DNA of 64,000 bases from Methylotenera sp. (GCA_002928535.1 PERG01000001.1:62001-126000); one strand, 5' to 3'. Positions 34,831 to 44,565 are shown, numbered from the stretch's first letter. Program-made: numbers and translations. Notes: generated from the letters alone by a model not told the origin.

Positions 34831-37650
34831 ATGGATGACGCAAGAGTACTATCCAACAATGCATTAAATGCTGATTCAGCACAATCTACACTCTCTCCTA
34901 TGTTGCAGGTGATTCGCCGGAACGGCGCTGCAGTCGCATTCAATCTCGACAAAATTTCGGTGGCCATCACCAAGGCGTTCCTGGCCGTGGAAGGTCAGCA
35001 GAGTGCTGCTTCACAGCGCGTGCGTGATCAAGTGAATACCTTAAGCCAGCTCGTGAATAACGCCTTGATGCGCCGCCTGCCGGCCGGTGGTTCGATCCAT
35101 ATCGAAGATATCCAGGACCAGGTTGAACTCGCGCTGATGCGTAACGGCAACCACGATGTCGCAAGGGCTTATGTACTTTACCGTGAAAAACGCAATGCTG
35201 AGCGCGCCGCAGAAAAAGCCACGACCATTGAACCTAGCCATACTTTGAATGTGAATATCGATGGCAAATTATTCCCGCTCAATATCAATCAACTGAATGA
35301 CATGGTGGCTGAGGCATGCCTGAATTTGGGTAATGAGGTCAATGTAAACCTTGTGGTTGAGCAAGCAGTACGCGATTTATATGACGGGATTCCATTCAGT
35401 GAAGTGTACAAGGCGCTGATTCTATCTGCACGTAGCCTGATTGAAACGGAGCCAGCTTACAACTACGTCACTGCGCGTTTGCAGTTGGATCTGGTGCGTG
35501 CCGAAGTGCTTGGCGAGCGTGTAAGCCATGCGGAAATGGATGCACATTATGTAGAATACTTCCCACGTTATATCAAAATTGGTATCGCCGCTGATCTGCT
35601 AGATCCACGTTTAGCACAATTTGACTTAGATAAGTTGGCTGCGGCTTTGGTTAAAGAGCGCGATTTCCAATTTGGTTATTTAGGTATTCAAACTTTGTAT
35701 GACCGCTACTTCCTGCATATTGAAGAACGCCGTATCGAGTTGCCGCAAATCTTCTTTATGCGTGTGGCGATGGGCTTGGCGATTAATGAGATTGACCGGG
35801 AAACCCGTGCAATCGAGTTCTATAACGTATTGAGCACATTCGATTTTATGAGCTCAACGCCGACTTTATTCAATGCTGGGACATTGCATTCACAGCTTTC
35901 ATCCTGCTACCTCACTACCGTGAGTGACGACTTAGACGGCATCTACCAAGGCATTAAAGAAAATGCTTTGCTGCAAAAATACGCAGGTGGTTTGGGTAAC
36001 GATTGGACGCCGGTGCGTTCATTGGGTGCGCGCATCAAAGGTACTAATGGTAAAAGCCAGGGCGTCATCCCATTCCTGAAAGTAGTCAATGACACTGCAG
36101 TAGCAGTGAACCAGGGCGGCAAGCGTAAAGGTGCTGTATGCGGCTACCTTGAAACCTGGCATCTTGATATTGAAGAGTTTTTAGACCTGCGTAAAAACAC
36201 CGGTGATGACCGTCGCCGTACGCATGACATGAACACCGCACATTGGATTCCAGATTTATTCATGCGCCGCGTGACTGAAGCTGGCGACTGGACATTATTT
36301 TCGCCATCAGACGTGCCAGACTTGCATGACAAATACGGTAAAGCCTTTGAAGCGGCATATGTGGAATATGAGCGCCGTGCTGATAGCGGTGATATCAAGC
36401 TGTTCAAGCGTGTACCTGCTATGCAGATGTGGCGCAAGATGCTTTCCATGCTGTTCGAAACTGGCCATCCGTGGATTACCTTCAAAGACCCATGCAACAT
36501 TCGCTCACCGCAGCAGCATGTGGGTGTAGTACACAGTTCCAATTTGTGTACAGAAATTACACTGAATACATCTGATACTGAAATCGCTGTATGTAACTTA
36601 GGTTCTGTGAATTTGTTACAACATTTAACAGAAGTGAACGGCAATTTAGTATTGGATAACGCCAAGTTGCAAGCCACAATCAAAGTCGGCATGCGCATGC
36701 TGGACAACGTGGTGGATATCAATTTCTATCCGGTAGGTAAGGCGCGTAACTCTAATACCCGCCACCGGCCGGTGGGGATGGGCATTATGGGCTTCCAGAA
36801 TTGCTTACATGCAATGCGCATTCCTTATGCAAGTATGGAAGCGGTTGAGTTCGCCGACCGTGCCATGGAAATGGTTTGCTACAACGCTTATTGGGCTTCA
36901 ACCGTGTTGGCAGAGGAACGCGGTCCTTACTCAAGCTTTAAAGGCAGTCTATGGGATCAGGGCATTTTGCCATTAGATACGCTAGATTTGTTGCTAAGCG
37001 AGCGGGGCGGCCATGTGGAAGTGGATAGAAGCCAAACGCTGGATTGGGATGCTTTGCGTAACCGTATTCAAAAGGTCGGCATGCGTAACTCTAACTGCGT
37101 AGCGATTGCACCGACAGCAACTATTTCCAACATCGTGGGTGTATCAGCCAGTATTGAGCCGGAATATCAGAACCTCTATGTGAAGTCTAATTTATCTGGT
37201 GAATTCACAATTGTGAATGAACAACTCGTAAATGACCTGAAAGCGCGAGGCTTATGGGATACCGTGATGGTATCCGACCTCAAATATTTCGATGGCTCTT
37301 TAGCGCCAATCGAACGTGTACCGGCGGACCTGAAAGCACTGTACGCGACGGCGTTTGACGTTGATCCAAGCTGGTTGATTGAAGCAGCAGCGCGTCGCCA
37401 GAAATGGATCGACCAGGCGCAATCGCTCAACCTATATTTTGCGGTGCCATCGGGTAAAAAACTGAACGATACCTACCTATTGGCTTGGCAACGCGGCTTG
37501 AAAACGACGTACTACCTGCGTTCATTAGGGGCAACTGCGGCTGAGAAATCGACAGGTAGCGGTGGTGAGTTAAATGCGGTTTCAGCAGCACCAGAACCGG
37601 CACCGAAGATGTGTTCAATTGACAACCCTGAATGCGAATCTTGCCAATAA
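34831..37650 (+). CDS. nrdA: class Ia ribonucleoside-diphosphate reductase, alpha subunit
   Basis: NrdA reduces ribonucleoside diphosphates using a radical delivered by NrdB, under aerobic conditions. I chose ATG 34831 (AAGGGA upstream) rather than TTG 34786, giving 939 residues. An ATP-cone (~residues 15-110) with VIRRNGAAVAFNLDKI begins the protein. Catalytic features include SSCYLTT (redox Cys), NLCTEI (radical Cys and Glu) and a C-terminal redox pair CSIDNPECESC. It is the first gene after a B12 riboswitch. nrdB follows after 182 bases that hold a hairpin repeat. Confidence 0.95.
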   Translation: MDDARVLSNNALNADSAQSTLSPMLQVIRRNGAAVAFNLDKISVAITKAFLAVEGQQSAASQRVRDQVNTLSQLVNNALMRRLPAGGSIHIEDIQDQVELALMRNGNHDVARAYVLYREKRNAERAAEKATTIEPSHTLNVNIDGKLFPLNINQLNDMVAEACLNLGNEVNVNLVVEQAVRDLYDGIPFSEVYKALILSARSLIETEPAYNYVTARLQLDLVRAEVLGERVSHAEMDAHYVEYFPRYIKIGIAADLLDPRLAQFDLDKLAAALVKERDFQFGYLGIQTLYDRYFLHIEERRIELPQIFFMRVAMGLAINEIDRETRAIEFYNVLSTFDFMSSTPTLFNAGTLHSQLSSCYLTTVSDDLDGIYQGIKENALLQKYAGGLGNDWTPVRSLGARIKGTNGKSQGVIPFLKVVNDTAVAVNQGGKRKGAVCGYLETWHLDIEEFLDLRKNTGDDRRRTHDMNTAHWIPDLFMRRVTEAGDWTLFSPSDVPDLHDKYGKAFEAAYVEYERRADSGDIKLFKRVPAMQMWRKMLSMLFETGHPWITFKDPCNIRSPQQHVGVVHSSNLCTEITLNTSDTEIAVCNLGSVNLLQHLTEVNGNLVLDNAKLQATIKVGMRMLDNVVDINFYPVGKARNSNTRHRPVGMGIMGFQNCLHAMRIPYASMEAVEFADRAMEMVCYNAYWASTVLAEERGPYSSFKGSLWDQGILPLDTLDLLLSERGGHVEVDRSQTLDWDALRNRIQKVGMRNSNCVAIAPTATISNIVGVSASIEPEYQNLYVKSNLSGEFTIVNEQLVNDLKARGLWDTVMVSDLKYFDGSLAPIERVPADLKALYATAFDVDPSWLIEAAARRQKWIDQAQSLNLYFAVPSGKKLNDTYLLAWQRGLKTTYYLRSLGATAAEKSTGSGGELNAVSAAPEPAPKMCSIDNPECESCQ

Positions 37651-37690
37651 GCAAGCGTCTGCGAGCTTACTAACTTAAGGAAAAATAAAA

Positions 37691-37788
37691 CTTCGTTGCG
37701 ATACGGCGTTGTGATCAAAATTTTACCGCTTACATACTTAATGTATGCCGCGCTCTAAAATTTTTCTCACGCCTGGTCTCGCTTAGAA
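37691..37788. repeat. long imperfect hairpin element between nrdA and nrdB
   Basis: A ~98-base region folds back on itself. Left arm GCGATACGGCGTTGTG...AAAATTTTACCGC pairs imperfectly with GCGCTCTAAAATTTTTCTCACGCCTGGTCTCGC, and the tip CATAC-TTAAT-GTATG is exact. It looks like a palindromic dispersed repeat. It separates two genes that must be expressed together and may stabilise mRNA or adjust the subunit ratio. Confidence 0.6.
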
Positions 37789-37832
37789 CTTTTAATTTTC
37801 TAAAAATGATAACAAAGAATTAAGGAAAAAAC

Positions 37833-38969
37833 ATGCTTTCATTTGAAGATGAAGTTTATACAGAGCCAGCTGCCCCCAAACTGGCGCCGGTAGCAACAGC
37901 TTCTCCAACACCCACAGCCGCAACAGCAGCCGCTAATCAACCATCCATCTCAGGCCGTGTAAACGCCTCAGACAAGCGCATGATTAACGGCCAGACGGAT
38001 GTGAATCAACTGGTTCCCTTCAAATACCACTGGGCATGGGATAAATATCTGGCGGGCTGTGCCAACCACTGGATGCCGCAGGAAGTGTCCATGAGTCGCG
38101 ACATTGCCCAATGGAAAGACAGTACCGCGCTGACAGATGATGAGCGCCTGATCGTCAAGCGCAATTTGGGGTTTTTCACGACCGCCGATTCTCTGGCGGC
38201 GAATAATATCGTGCTGGGTACGTACCGCCATATCACCGCCCCGGAGGCACGCCAGTATTTGCTGCGTCAGGGTTTTGAAGAAGCCATCCATACCCATGCG
38301 TATCAATATATTGTTGAAAGCCTGGGGCTGGATGAAAGCGAAGTATTTAATGCCTATCAAGAGGTGGCGAGCATCAAGGATAAGGATGATTTCTTGATCC
38401 CATTCATTAACACCTTAACCGACCCGGCATTCAAAACTGGTACGCCGGAAGCAGACCAGCAATTATTACGTTCACTCATTGTGTTCGCCTGCATCATGGA
38501 AGGCTTATTTTTCTATGTCGGCTTTGTGCAGATTCTTGCATTAGGTCGCCAGAACAAGATGCAAGGCGCGGCGGAACAGTATCAATACATCCTGCGCGAT
38601 GAATCCATGCATTGCAATTTCGGTATCGATGTCATTAACACCATCAAACTGGAGAATCCGCATCTGTGGACAGCCGCTTTCCGTGAAGAGATCAAAGGCT
38701 TGATACAGCAAGGCGTTGAGCTGGAATACCGCTACGCCGAAGCCACCATGCCGCGCGGTGTATTGGGTTTGAATGCCACAATGTTCAAGGAATACCTACG
38801 TTTTATTGCCAACCGCCGTTGCCAGCAAATCGGTTTAGATGTCTTGTATCCCGGTGCGACCAACCCATTCCCATGGATGAGCGAGATGATCGATTTGAAG
38901 AAAGAGAAAAACTTCTTTGAAACGCGCGTCACCGAATACCAGACCGGTGGGGCTCTAAGCTGGGATTAA
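37833..38969 (+). CDS. nrdB: class Ia ribonucleotide reductase, beta subunit
   Basis: NrdB holds the diiron-tyrosyl radical cofactor. The protein has 378 residues. Iron ligands and the radical Tyr are visible in [11 protein letters not shown] (Glu, His, Tyr four after His, as E. coli E115/H118/Y122), IMEGLFFY (Glu) and [10 protein letters not shown] (Glu, His). The first ~45 residues are an Ala/Pro/Thr-rich extension before the conserved fold. The start ATG 37833 is preceded by AAGGAAAA. The retained Tyr argues for a normal tyrosyl-radical class Ia enzyme rather than a Tyr-less Ic type. Confidence 0.95.
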   Translation: MLSFEDEVYTEPAAPKLAPVATASPTPTAATAAANQPSISGRVNASDKRMINGQTDVNQLVPFKYHWAWDKYLAGCANHWMPQEVSMSRDIAQWKDSTALTDDERLIVKRNLGFFTTADSLAANNIVLGTYRHITAPEARQYLLRQGFEEAIHTHAYQYIVESLGLDESEVFNAYQEVASIKDKDDFLIPFINTLTDPAFKTGTPEADQQLLRSLIVFACIMEGLFFYVGFVQILALGRQNKMQGAAEQYQYILRDESMHCNFGIDVINTIKLENPHLWTAAFREEIKGLIQQGVELEYRYAEATMPRGVLGLNATMFKEYLRFIANRRCQQIGLDVLYPGATNPFPWMSEMIDLKKEKNFFETRVTEYQTGGALSWD

Positions 38970-39034
38970 GGTCTCAAAGTTATATACTAGGATGGAAGTT
39001 ATTAAAGTTTGGCTGTGTAAAAAGAAAAGAGATT

Positions 39035-39418
39035 CTAAAGCGGCACAGAAGTGCAATTTTCCGCAGCCATTCTACCTACTGACCAGCTAGCTTCACTGTC
39101 CTTACCCCTCAGGGTATATTTGCCGTTGCTCATTGAAAATCCGGAAGTTACTTTTTGCGCGGGAAGTTCAAGCGAAGTACCATCAGCCAAGGTCACCGAA
39201 GCGCCGGTAGTTCTTTTTTCAACGCGATGCATGCTGTTTCTGCCGCCTCTTACCACGGAAACATAAGTGTGATTAAACACAACACTAAGTTGCGTGCCAC
39301 GCTCACATTGATACTGTACTACTGGGTTGGCTTTAGGGGTTGTAGCACATGCACTGATGAGTAATGGCATGGCCATCGCTAATATCAATATCCCGAACCG
39401 CTTTAGCTGTGTTGTCAT
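39035..39418 (-). CDS. MliC-type lysozyme inhibitor lipoprotein
   Basis: The protein has 127 residues with a lipoprotein signal ending LISAC (Cys at ~24). The mature part has YQCERGTQLSVVFN, a variable centre and TSGFSMSNGKYTLRGKDSEASW, the pattern of the MliC/PliC family, which inhibits c-type lysozyme. Two Cys (in YQCE and ENCTS) likely form the fold's disulfide. It is convergent with nrdB. Confidence 0.78.
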   Translation of the reverse strand: MTTQLKRFGILILAMAMPLLISACATTPKANPVVQYQCERGTQLSVVFNHTYVSVVRGGRNSMHRVEKRTTGASVTLADGTSLELPAQKVTSGFSMSNGKYTLRGKDSEASWSVGRMAAENCTSVPL

Positions 39419-39452
39419 TAATTAAGTCAGTTCTGTATGTGGGTAAATAAGT

Positions 39453-40484
39453 CTAAAGCCGTATGAGTGCTTTCCTGACTTCAAGTTCGTCCAGGCCTTT
39501 GCCGATAATGACGATCCGCGAAACCGGTTCATCTTCTTGCCAGCCTTCCAGCAAGGTGGGCGGGTAGGGTGTGAAGTGCACGGCATGGATCGCTAGCGGT
39601 GCAGACTGGTCTTCTGCGTAAATGATGCCTTTCAGGCGCAACAGGTTCTTGCCATGCGTCTGGCAGAATTTCAGTAGATGCGGTTTTAAATCCGCCCATT
39701 TAAGTGGTTGCGGCATGGTCACGGTAAAGCTGACAATATCATCCGCATGCGCTTTTTGCGGCAAAGTGCCTTTAGGCAGGGCCGGCTTGTAAGGCGCGCG
39801 CAGCCAGCGCTGTGGTTCCGGAGCCTTGGTTGCGATGTCAAACAGACCGACATCGATGACAAAAGCCGGGTCCAGTTCGCCATTAAGCACTTTGTGCTGT
39901 GTTGCACCGGGATTGATGCTAATGAGTTTCTCTTTCAGGGCATTAATTTGTTCGCTGGTAGCTAGATCTGTTTTCGTGAGCAACAATACATCCGCGACCG
40001 CGGCTTGTTTCAATGCCTCAGGGTTCTCATTGAGTTGTTGTAACCCATAAACGCTATCCACAGTGACCACGACAGCATCCAGCCGATAGGTCGATTCAAT
40101 GACAGGCTCATTCATGAGGTTTGCCAAGATCGGGCCAGGATCTGCCATGCCGGTTGTTTCAATCACCAGCCGCTTAAATTCCGGAATCGCCTTCAGCGCG
40201 CGTTTGAAGAACAGGTCGCGCATGGTGTCTGCCAGCTCATTTTTAAGCGTACAGCACAAGCAGCCGGAACTCAGCAATACCGTGTTGTCGGCGATATGTT
40301 CATTCTCGATATTCTGCGCCAAGGACGTATTGGCAAACACCTGATCCAGTCCTGCATCGCCCAGCTCATTAATGATGACGGCGGTATCTTTCATGGATGG
40401 ATGATGCAGCAGCTTGTTCAGCAATGTAGTTTTACCGCTTCCTAAAAAGCCGGTGAGTAATGTGACAGGAATACGTTTATCCAT
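39453..40484 (-). CDS. COG0523 (CobW/YjiA-family) GTP-binding metallochaperone-like protein
   Basis: The protein has 343 residues. N-terminal G domain: Walker A GFLGSGKTTLLNK, zinc-binding GCLCC motif (~residue 75), ETTGMADP and TKTDLA. C-terminal CobW_C-like region contains PHLLKFCQTHGKNLLRLKGIIY and AVHFTPYP. Members insert or deliver metals (cobalt for cobalamin, zinc, nickel). With a B12 riboswitch 5 kb away a cobalt role is tempting, but there are no cobalamin genes adjacent; a YjiA-like zinc role is equally likely. Confidence 0.85.
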   Translation of the reverse strand: MDKRIPVTLLTGFLGSGKTTLLNKLLHHPSMKDTAVIINELGDAGLDQVFANTSLAQNIENEHIADNTVLLSSGCLCCTLKNELADTMRDLFFKRALKAIPEFKRLVIETTGMADPGPILANLMNEPVIESTYRLDAVVVTVDSVYGLQQLNENPEALKQAAVADVLLLTKTDLATSEQINALKEKLISINPGATQHKVLNGELDPAFVIDVGLFDIATKAPEPQRWLRAPYKPALPKGTLPQKAHADDIVSFTVTMPQPLKWADLKPHLLKFCQTHGKNLLRLKGIIYAEDQSAPLAIHAVHFTPYPPTLLEGWQEDEPVSRIVIIGKGLDELEVRKALIRL

Positions 40485-40627
40485 TTTTTTCTGAATCTAT
40501 TTAGGGTTTGTTTTTAGCAAGCTTTTGCCATTTATATTGAGTTAAGGTAATTCAAGGTAAAATGCCGGATTACTGCTCGTCAATTTTGGATGACTGGCTG
40601 CTGTGGGGGTTAGTCAACAAGAATCTC

Positions 40628-40683
40628 TTGCAATTGACACCATGCAATTAACATCATGCAGCTACATCCATGCAATTATAAGT
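40628..40683 (+). repeat. four tandem 14-bp repeats in the leader of the RNase II-family gene
   Basis: Units: TTGCAATTGACACC, ATGCAATTAACATC, ATGCAGCTACATCC and ATGCAATTATAAGT, in register at 14-base spacing. The array ends 5 bases before the ATG at 40689, where a ribosome-binding site would be expected; none is visible. Confidence 0.75.
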
Positions 40684-40688
40684 GAATA

Positions 40689-42596
40689 ATGAACGTATTT
40701 TTTGAAGAAGATGGCGCTTTTAAGGTTGCCTCTATCATGAGCGAATCGCCAAGCTCCTTGCAGGTAGAATCCGCGAGTGGCAAGCGCAGCAAGATCAAGA
40801 GCAGCAATGTACTGATGCGATTTGAAGTGCCGCTTGCAGGATTTCTCGAAGCTGCCAATGCCGAAGCTGCAACCTTAGAGCTTGATTTTCTATGGGAATG
40901 CTGTGGCGAATCTGAATTTGGTTTCGAAGAATTTGCAGCGGATTACTACGGACGCAAACCTACCCCCGTAGAAGCAGCAGCGATTGCTACAAAGCTTCAT
41001 AGTGCGCCTGTTTACTTTAACCGCAAAGGTAAAGGCCGCTATAAAGCAGCGCCAGCCGAAATCCTGAAAGCCGCATTGGCCGGCTTGGAGAAAAAACGCT
41101 TACTCGCAGAAAAAATGGCGAGCTATGTTGAGCAGCTCAAAGCGCATCAAATGCCGGAAGAGCTTATGCAGAAGCTCGATATGCTGTTATATGAGCCGGA
41201 TAAAAATTCGTTTGAATATAAAACGCTGGACACAGCCGCAAATGAGCTACATATAAGTCACCTTAAGTTGTTACAAGCTTGTGGGGCGATTCCCTCCACA
41301 CATGATTTCCACCTGGGTGCGTTTTTACGTGAATATTTTGCCAAAGGCACTGACTTTCCATCGATCGATCTTGCAGTTAGCCCAGCGGATTTAGTGTTGG
41401 CTGATGTAGAAGCGTTCAGCATTGATGACAGCACCACCACGGAAATAGATGATGCTTTTTCCATTAAAACAATGACGGATGGCACCACGCAAGTCGGCAT
41501 TCATATTGCTGCGCCTGCCTTGGGTATTCCGGTGGATAGTGTTTTAGATGCCGAAGTCATGAAGCGCCTATCTACCGTTTATATGCCTGGTAACAAGATT
41601 ACCATGTTGCCAGAGACAGCTATCAGGCCTTACAGCCTGGATGCTGGTGAGATCAAGCCGGTACTTTCACTGTATTTAACTGTGCAAGCTGACTTGACCA
41701 TCACGCAGCGTGACACCAAAGTCGAGTTGATTAAGATTGCAGATAATCTGCGCCACGATGAGTTAGAGCCGTTCTTTAATGAACATACATTGGAATCAGA
41801 TAGCGGCCATCCTTACTGGGCAAGATTATTATTTCTTTTTCAGCTGGCAGAATCACTGGAAAAAGCCCGCGGCAAATACGACCCGAATAAACCCATCCAG
41901 GTCGATTACAACTTTTATGTGAATGACGGAAAAGTTAGTATCACCGGCCGCCGTCGCGGTGCCCCGATGGATAAGCTGGTAGCCGAGCTTATGATTGAAG
42001 CCAATAACCAATGGGGTGCACTGCTTGCGGCGCATGAGGTGCCTGGCTTATACCGCGCCCAGACCGGTGGCAAAGTATTCATGACCACTAAGGCGGAACC
42101 ACATCAAGGCTTGGGCGTGGCGCAGTATGCTTGGAGTACTTCGCCTCTACGCCGTGCGGTAGACCTGATCAATCAGCGTCAGCTTATTAGTGTAGTGCAA
42201 GGCACATTACCCGCCTATGCCCAGAATAGTGATGTGTTGGTTGGGCATATGCGTAACTTTGAGCAAGCGTATATTGCATACAATGAGTTTCAAACGCGTA
42301 TGGAACGCTTTTGGTGTTTGCAATACCTGATACAAGAAGCCGTTGAAACGGTACATGGCTTTGTCTGGCGTGATAACTTGGTTCGTTTGGATGATGTGCC
42401 ATACATCACCAAAGTCTATGGCTTGCCTGAACTTAAAGCGGGAACCCGTGTAAGCTTGCAAGTCCAAGAGGTTGATACGTTGTTGATGGAGCTGCGCACT
42501 AAATATATCGGTGTGCTAGAGGAACCTGCAGTATCGGTGCTAGTGGAGACTCTGGAAGAAGCGTTGGTAGATAATGAGCAGCAGGAAGCTGTCTGA
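40689..42596 (+). CDS. RNase II-family (RNB domain) exoribonuclease
   Basis: The protein has 635 residues. The RNB catalytic core begins at ~residue 235 with FSIDDSTTTEIDDAFSI, where E. coli RNase II has IDSEDTKDMDDA. The first and last Asp residues are kept and one Asp is Glu, as in the variant RNB subfamily found in bacteria and organelles. VGIHIAAP, MPGNKITMLPE, RRGAPMDKLVAELMIEAN and SPLRRAVDLINQRQL follow, so the fold is complete. N-terminal ~230 residues do not show standard cold-shock domains. Expected activity is 3'-5' RNA degradation. A methyltransferase-like gene overlaps its stop codon. Confidence 0.85.
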   Translation: MNVFFEEDGAFKVASIMSESPSSLQVESASGKRSKIKSSNVLMRFEVPLAGFLEAANAEAATLELDFLWECCGESEFGFEEFAADYYGRKPTPVEAAAIATKLHSAPVYFNRKGKGRYKAAPAEILKAALAGLEKKRLLAEKMASYVEQLKAHQMPEELMQKLDMLLYEPDKNSFEYKTLDTAANELHISHLKLLQACGAIPSTHDFHLGAFLREYFAKGTDFPSIDLAVSPADLVLADVEAFSIDDSTTTEIDDAFSIKTMTDGTTQVGIHIAAPALGIPVDSVLDAEVMKRLSTVYMPGNKITMLPETAIRPYSLDAGEIKPVLSLYLTVQADLTITQRDTKVELIKIADNLRHDELEPFFNEHTLESDSGHPYWARLLFLFQLAESLEKARGKYDPNKPIQVDYNFYVNDGKVSITGRRRGAPMDKLVAELMIEANNQWGALLAAHEVPGLYRAQTGGKVFMTTKAEPHQGLGVAQYAWSTSPLRRAVDLINQRQLISVVQGTLPAYAQNSDVLVGHMRNFEQAYIAYNEFQTRMERFWCLQYLIQEAVETVHGFVWRDNLVRLDDVPYITKVYGLPELKAGTRVSLQVQEVDTLLMELRTKYIGVLEEPAVSVLVETLEEALVDNEQQEAV

Positions 42597-43402
42597 TGTT
42601 TCGCGTTGCCAAGCACCTTATGAAAGCATTTAACACTGAAGCCATCGAAGTCAGTGAGGCCGATGGCATCCGTTCTTTGCACCTAGGTTCTGTAACCGTC
42701 CAAAGTGCTATGCGTATTCGCGACCCAAATGCCTTGGAGCTTGCTTACACGCGTGGCATGATGTGTTTTTTGTTGTTCAATGCCCAAGTTAAAAAAGTGC
42801 TGGCGATAGGCCTGGGTGGCGGTTCTCTGCCGAAATATATCCATGCTTACTGCCCGGAGGTCACGACTAAGGTCATCGAGATCAATACCAGGATTATCCA
42901 GATAGCACGCAGCCAGTTTCATGTGCCTGAAAACGATCACCGGCTGGAAGTAATTGAGGGGGATGGCTTGCAGTATCTGGCTGAGCATAGCCATGATGCA
43001 GATGTGTTGTTGATTGATGCGTTTGATAGCAACGGCATACCGCCTGATTTTTGCAGCCAAGCCTTTTTCGATCAGTGTGCCAATGTACTCAAGGGCGATG
43101 GCTTATTAGCGATTAACCTGTGGGGTAGTGACAAGAACTTTGACATTTACCTGCAACGTATCGAACATAGCTTCGCAGGCAGGGTATTGATACTGCCTAC
43201 GGGTAAGCCAGGTAACATCGCCGTATTTGGCTTTAACCGTGCGCCGGCAGATCTACGGATTGCAAGCTTGCGTGAGCGTGCCAAACTGCTGGAAAAAAGC
43301 CATAAAATAGAGTTTCTACAATTTGTAGAACGATTGACTGAACATAATCACAGTACCCAAAACCGAATTTTCCTGTCTTCTGACAAGACGATTAATCATT
43401 AA
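42596..43402 (+). CDS. spermidine synthase-like protein (polyamine aminopropyltransferase fold)
   Basis: The protein has 268 residues. SpeE-like fold: SVTVQSAMRIRDPNALELAYTRGMM, VLAIGLGGGSLPKYIHAYCP (nucleotide-binding loop), KVIEINTRIIQIAR, EVIEGDGLQYL and VLLIDAFDSNGIP. The aminopropyltransferase catalytic Asp region (DAFD) is present. Many short SpeE-like proteins lack confirmed polyamine activity, so I do not name it. ATG 42596 overlaps the RNB stop (TGATG), which suggests translational coupling. Confidence 0.75.
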   Translation: MFRVAKHLMKAFNTEAIEVSEADGIRSLHLGSVTVQSAMRIRDPNALELAYTRGMMCFLLFNAQVKKVLAIGLGGGSLPKYIHAYCPEVTTKVIEINTRIIQIARSQFHVPENDHRLEVIEGDGLQYLAEHSHDADVLLIDAFDSNGIPPDFCSQAFFDQCANVLKGDGLLAINLWGSDKNFDIYLQRIEHSFAGRVLILPTGKPGNIAVFGFNRAPADLRIASLRERAKLLEKSHKIEFLQFVERLTEHNHSTQNRIFLSSDKTINH

Positions 43403-43419
43403 GTAAAGCGACATAAGCC

Positions 43420-44565
43420 ATGGCCCCAAACAGATATTTTGCAACCTGCCCACGAGGCCTAGAACTTTTACTGACGGATGAACTGGAACAAGTCGGTGCA
43501 AAGTCTGTTAAGGCAACGGATGGCGGTGTAAGCTTTGATGGCGATTGGAGTATTTGCTATGCCGCGAACCTGCATTCCCGTATTGCAACACGCATTATGT
43601 GGCAAGTCGCGCGGGGCAAATACCTTAATGAGGAAGATTTGTTTAATGCCGCCTACAAGCTTAACTGGTCGCAGTGGTTTGATGTGAAGCATGATTTTAT
43701 GGTGAAAGTTACAGGCGTGAAATGTCCATTGAAAAGCCTGGAGTTTGCGACTTTAAAAATCAAGGATGCGGTGTGTGATAAATTCCGCCAAGCCGTAGGC
43801 AGCCGCCCTTATATTGATACCAAAAACCCGGCGGTGCGCATTCATGCCTACTTAACGGCAGATGAATATCAATATTACCTGGATACTTCTGGCGCCGCGT
43901 TATACCAGCGCGGCAATCGCGGTGCCAGCATTGAAGCCCCTTTACGGGAGAACCTGGCCGCAGGTATCTTGAAGTTAACCGGCTGGCAACCTGGTCAGCC
44001 CTTGCTTGACCCGATGTGCGGCAGCGGCACATTTTTACTGGAAGCTGCAATGGTGGCATTGAATATAGCACCGGGTCTTAAGCGTAGTTTTGGCTTTGAA
44101 AAACTGCGCACGTTTGAATCTGATACCTGGAAGAAAATCCGAAGCAAGGCTGAAAAAGAAGTTAAGCCGACTTCATTCCAGAAAATCTACGGCTCTGACG
44201 TGGATTTGCGCGCCGTGCGCGTGAGCAAACAGAATCTGGAAGCGGCAGGATTGCTTGAAGCCGTTCAATTAGCACAGGTAGATATGACTAACGCGATACC
44301 GCCAGCGGACCATGGCGTGCTGGTAGCAAATCCACCTTATGGCGTGCGTATTGGCGAAGACGAAGAGCTTGCTATGCTGTATCCGAAAATGGGCGAGGCT
44401 TTGAAGAAGAAGTTTGCTGGCTGGAATACCTATTTCTTGACTAATGATTTACGTATGCCAAAACTTATGCGTCTCACTCCTAGCAAGCGCACGCCTTTAT
44501 TCAACGGTCCGCTGGAATGCCGGTTGTTCGAAATCAAAATGGTAGCGGGCAGTAACCGAAAATAG
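43420..44565 (+). CDS. THUMP-domain rRNA methyltransferase, RlmL-like (no RlmK half)
   Basis: The protein has 381 residues. It starts YFATCPRGLELLLTDEL, then a THUMP domain (~residues 45-155) and a class I methyltransferase with LDPMCGSGTFLLEAA (SAM loop) and VANPPYGVRIG (NPPY catalytic motif). This matches the N-terminal half of E. coli RlmL, which makes m2G2445 in 23S rRNA. The C-terminal RlmK half (m7G2069) is absent, as in many non-enteric bacteria. Third gene of a run with the RNB and SpeE-like genes; a MazG-like gene follows. Confidence 0.87.
   Translation: MAPNRYFATCPRGLELLLTDELEQVGAKSVKATDGGVSFDGDWSICYAANLHSRIATRIMWQVARGKYLNEEDLFNAAYKLNWSQWFDVKHDFMVKVTGVKCPLKSLEFATLKIKDAVCDKFRQAVGSRPYIDTKNPAVRIHAYLTADEYQYYLDTSGAALYQRGNRGASIEAPLRENLAAGILKLTGWQPGQPLLDPMCGSGTFLLEAAMVALNIAPGLKRSFGFEKLRTFESDTWKKIRSKAEKEVKPTSFQKIYGSDVDLRAVRVSKQNLEAAGLLEAVQLAQVDMTNAIPPADHGVLVANPPYGVRIGEDEELAMLYPKMGEALKKKFAGWNTYFLTNDLRMPKLMRLTPSKRTPLFNGPLECRLFEIKMVAGSNRK

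Noticed and set aside
36144-36722. 192-codon open frame opposite nrdA
   Set aside because: It is wholly within nrdA on the other strand, has no domain, and its composition reflects the complement of nrdA.
39453-40484. Calling the COG0523 protein CobW
   Set aside because: No cobalamin synthesis gene is adjacent, and the family includes zinc and nickel chaperones, so the name would overreach.
40628-40683. CRISPR-like array
   Set aside because: Units are only 14 bases, contiguous without spacers and without cas genes; it is a simple tandem repeat.
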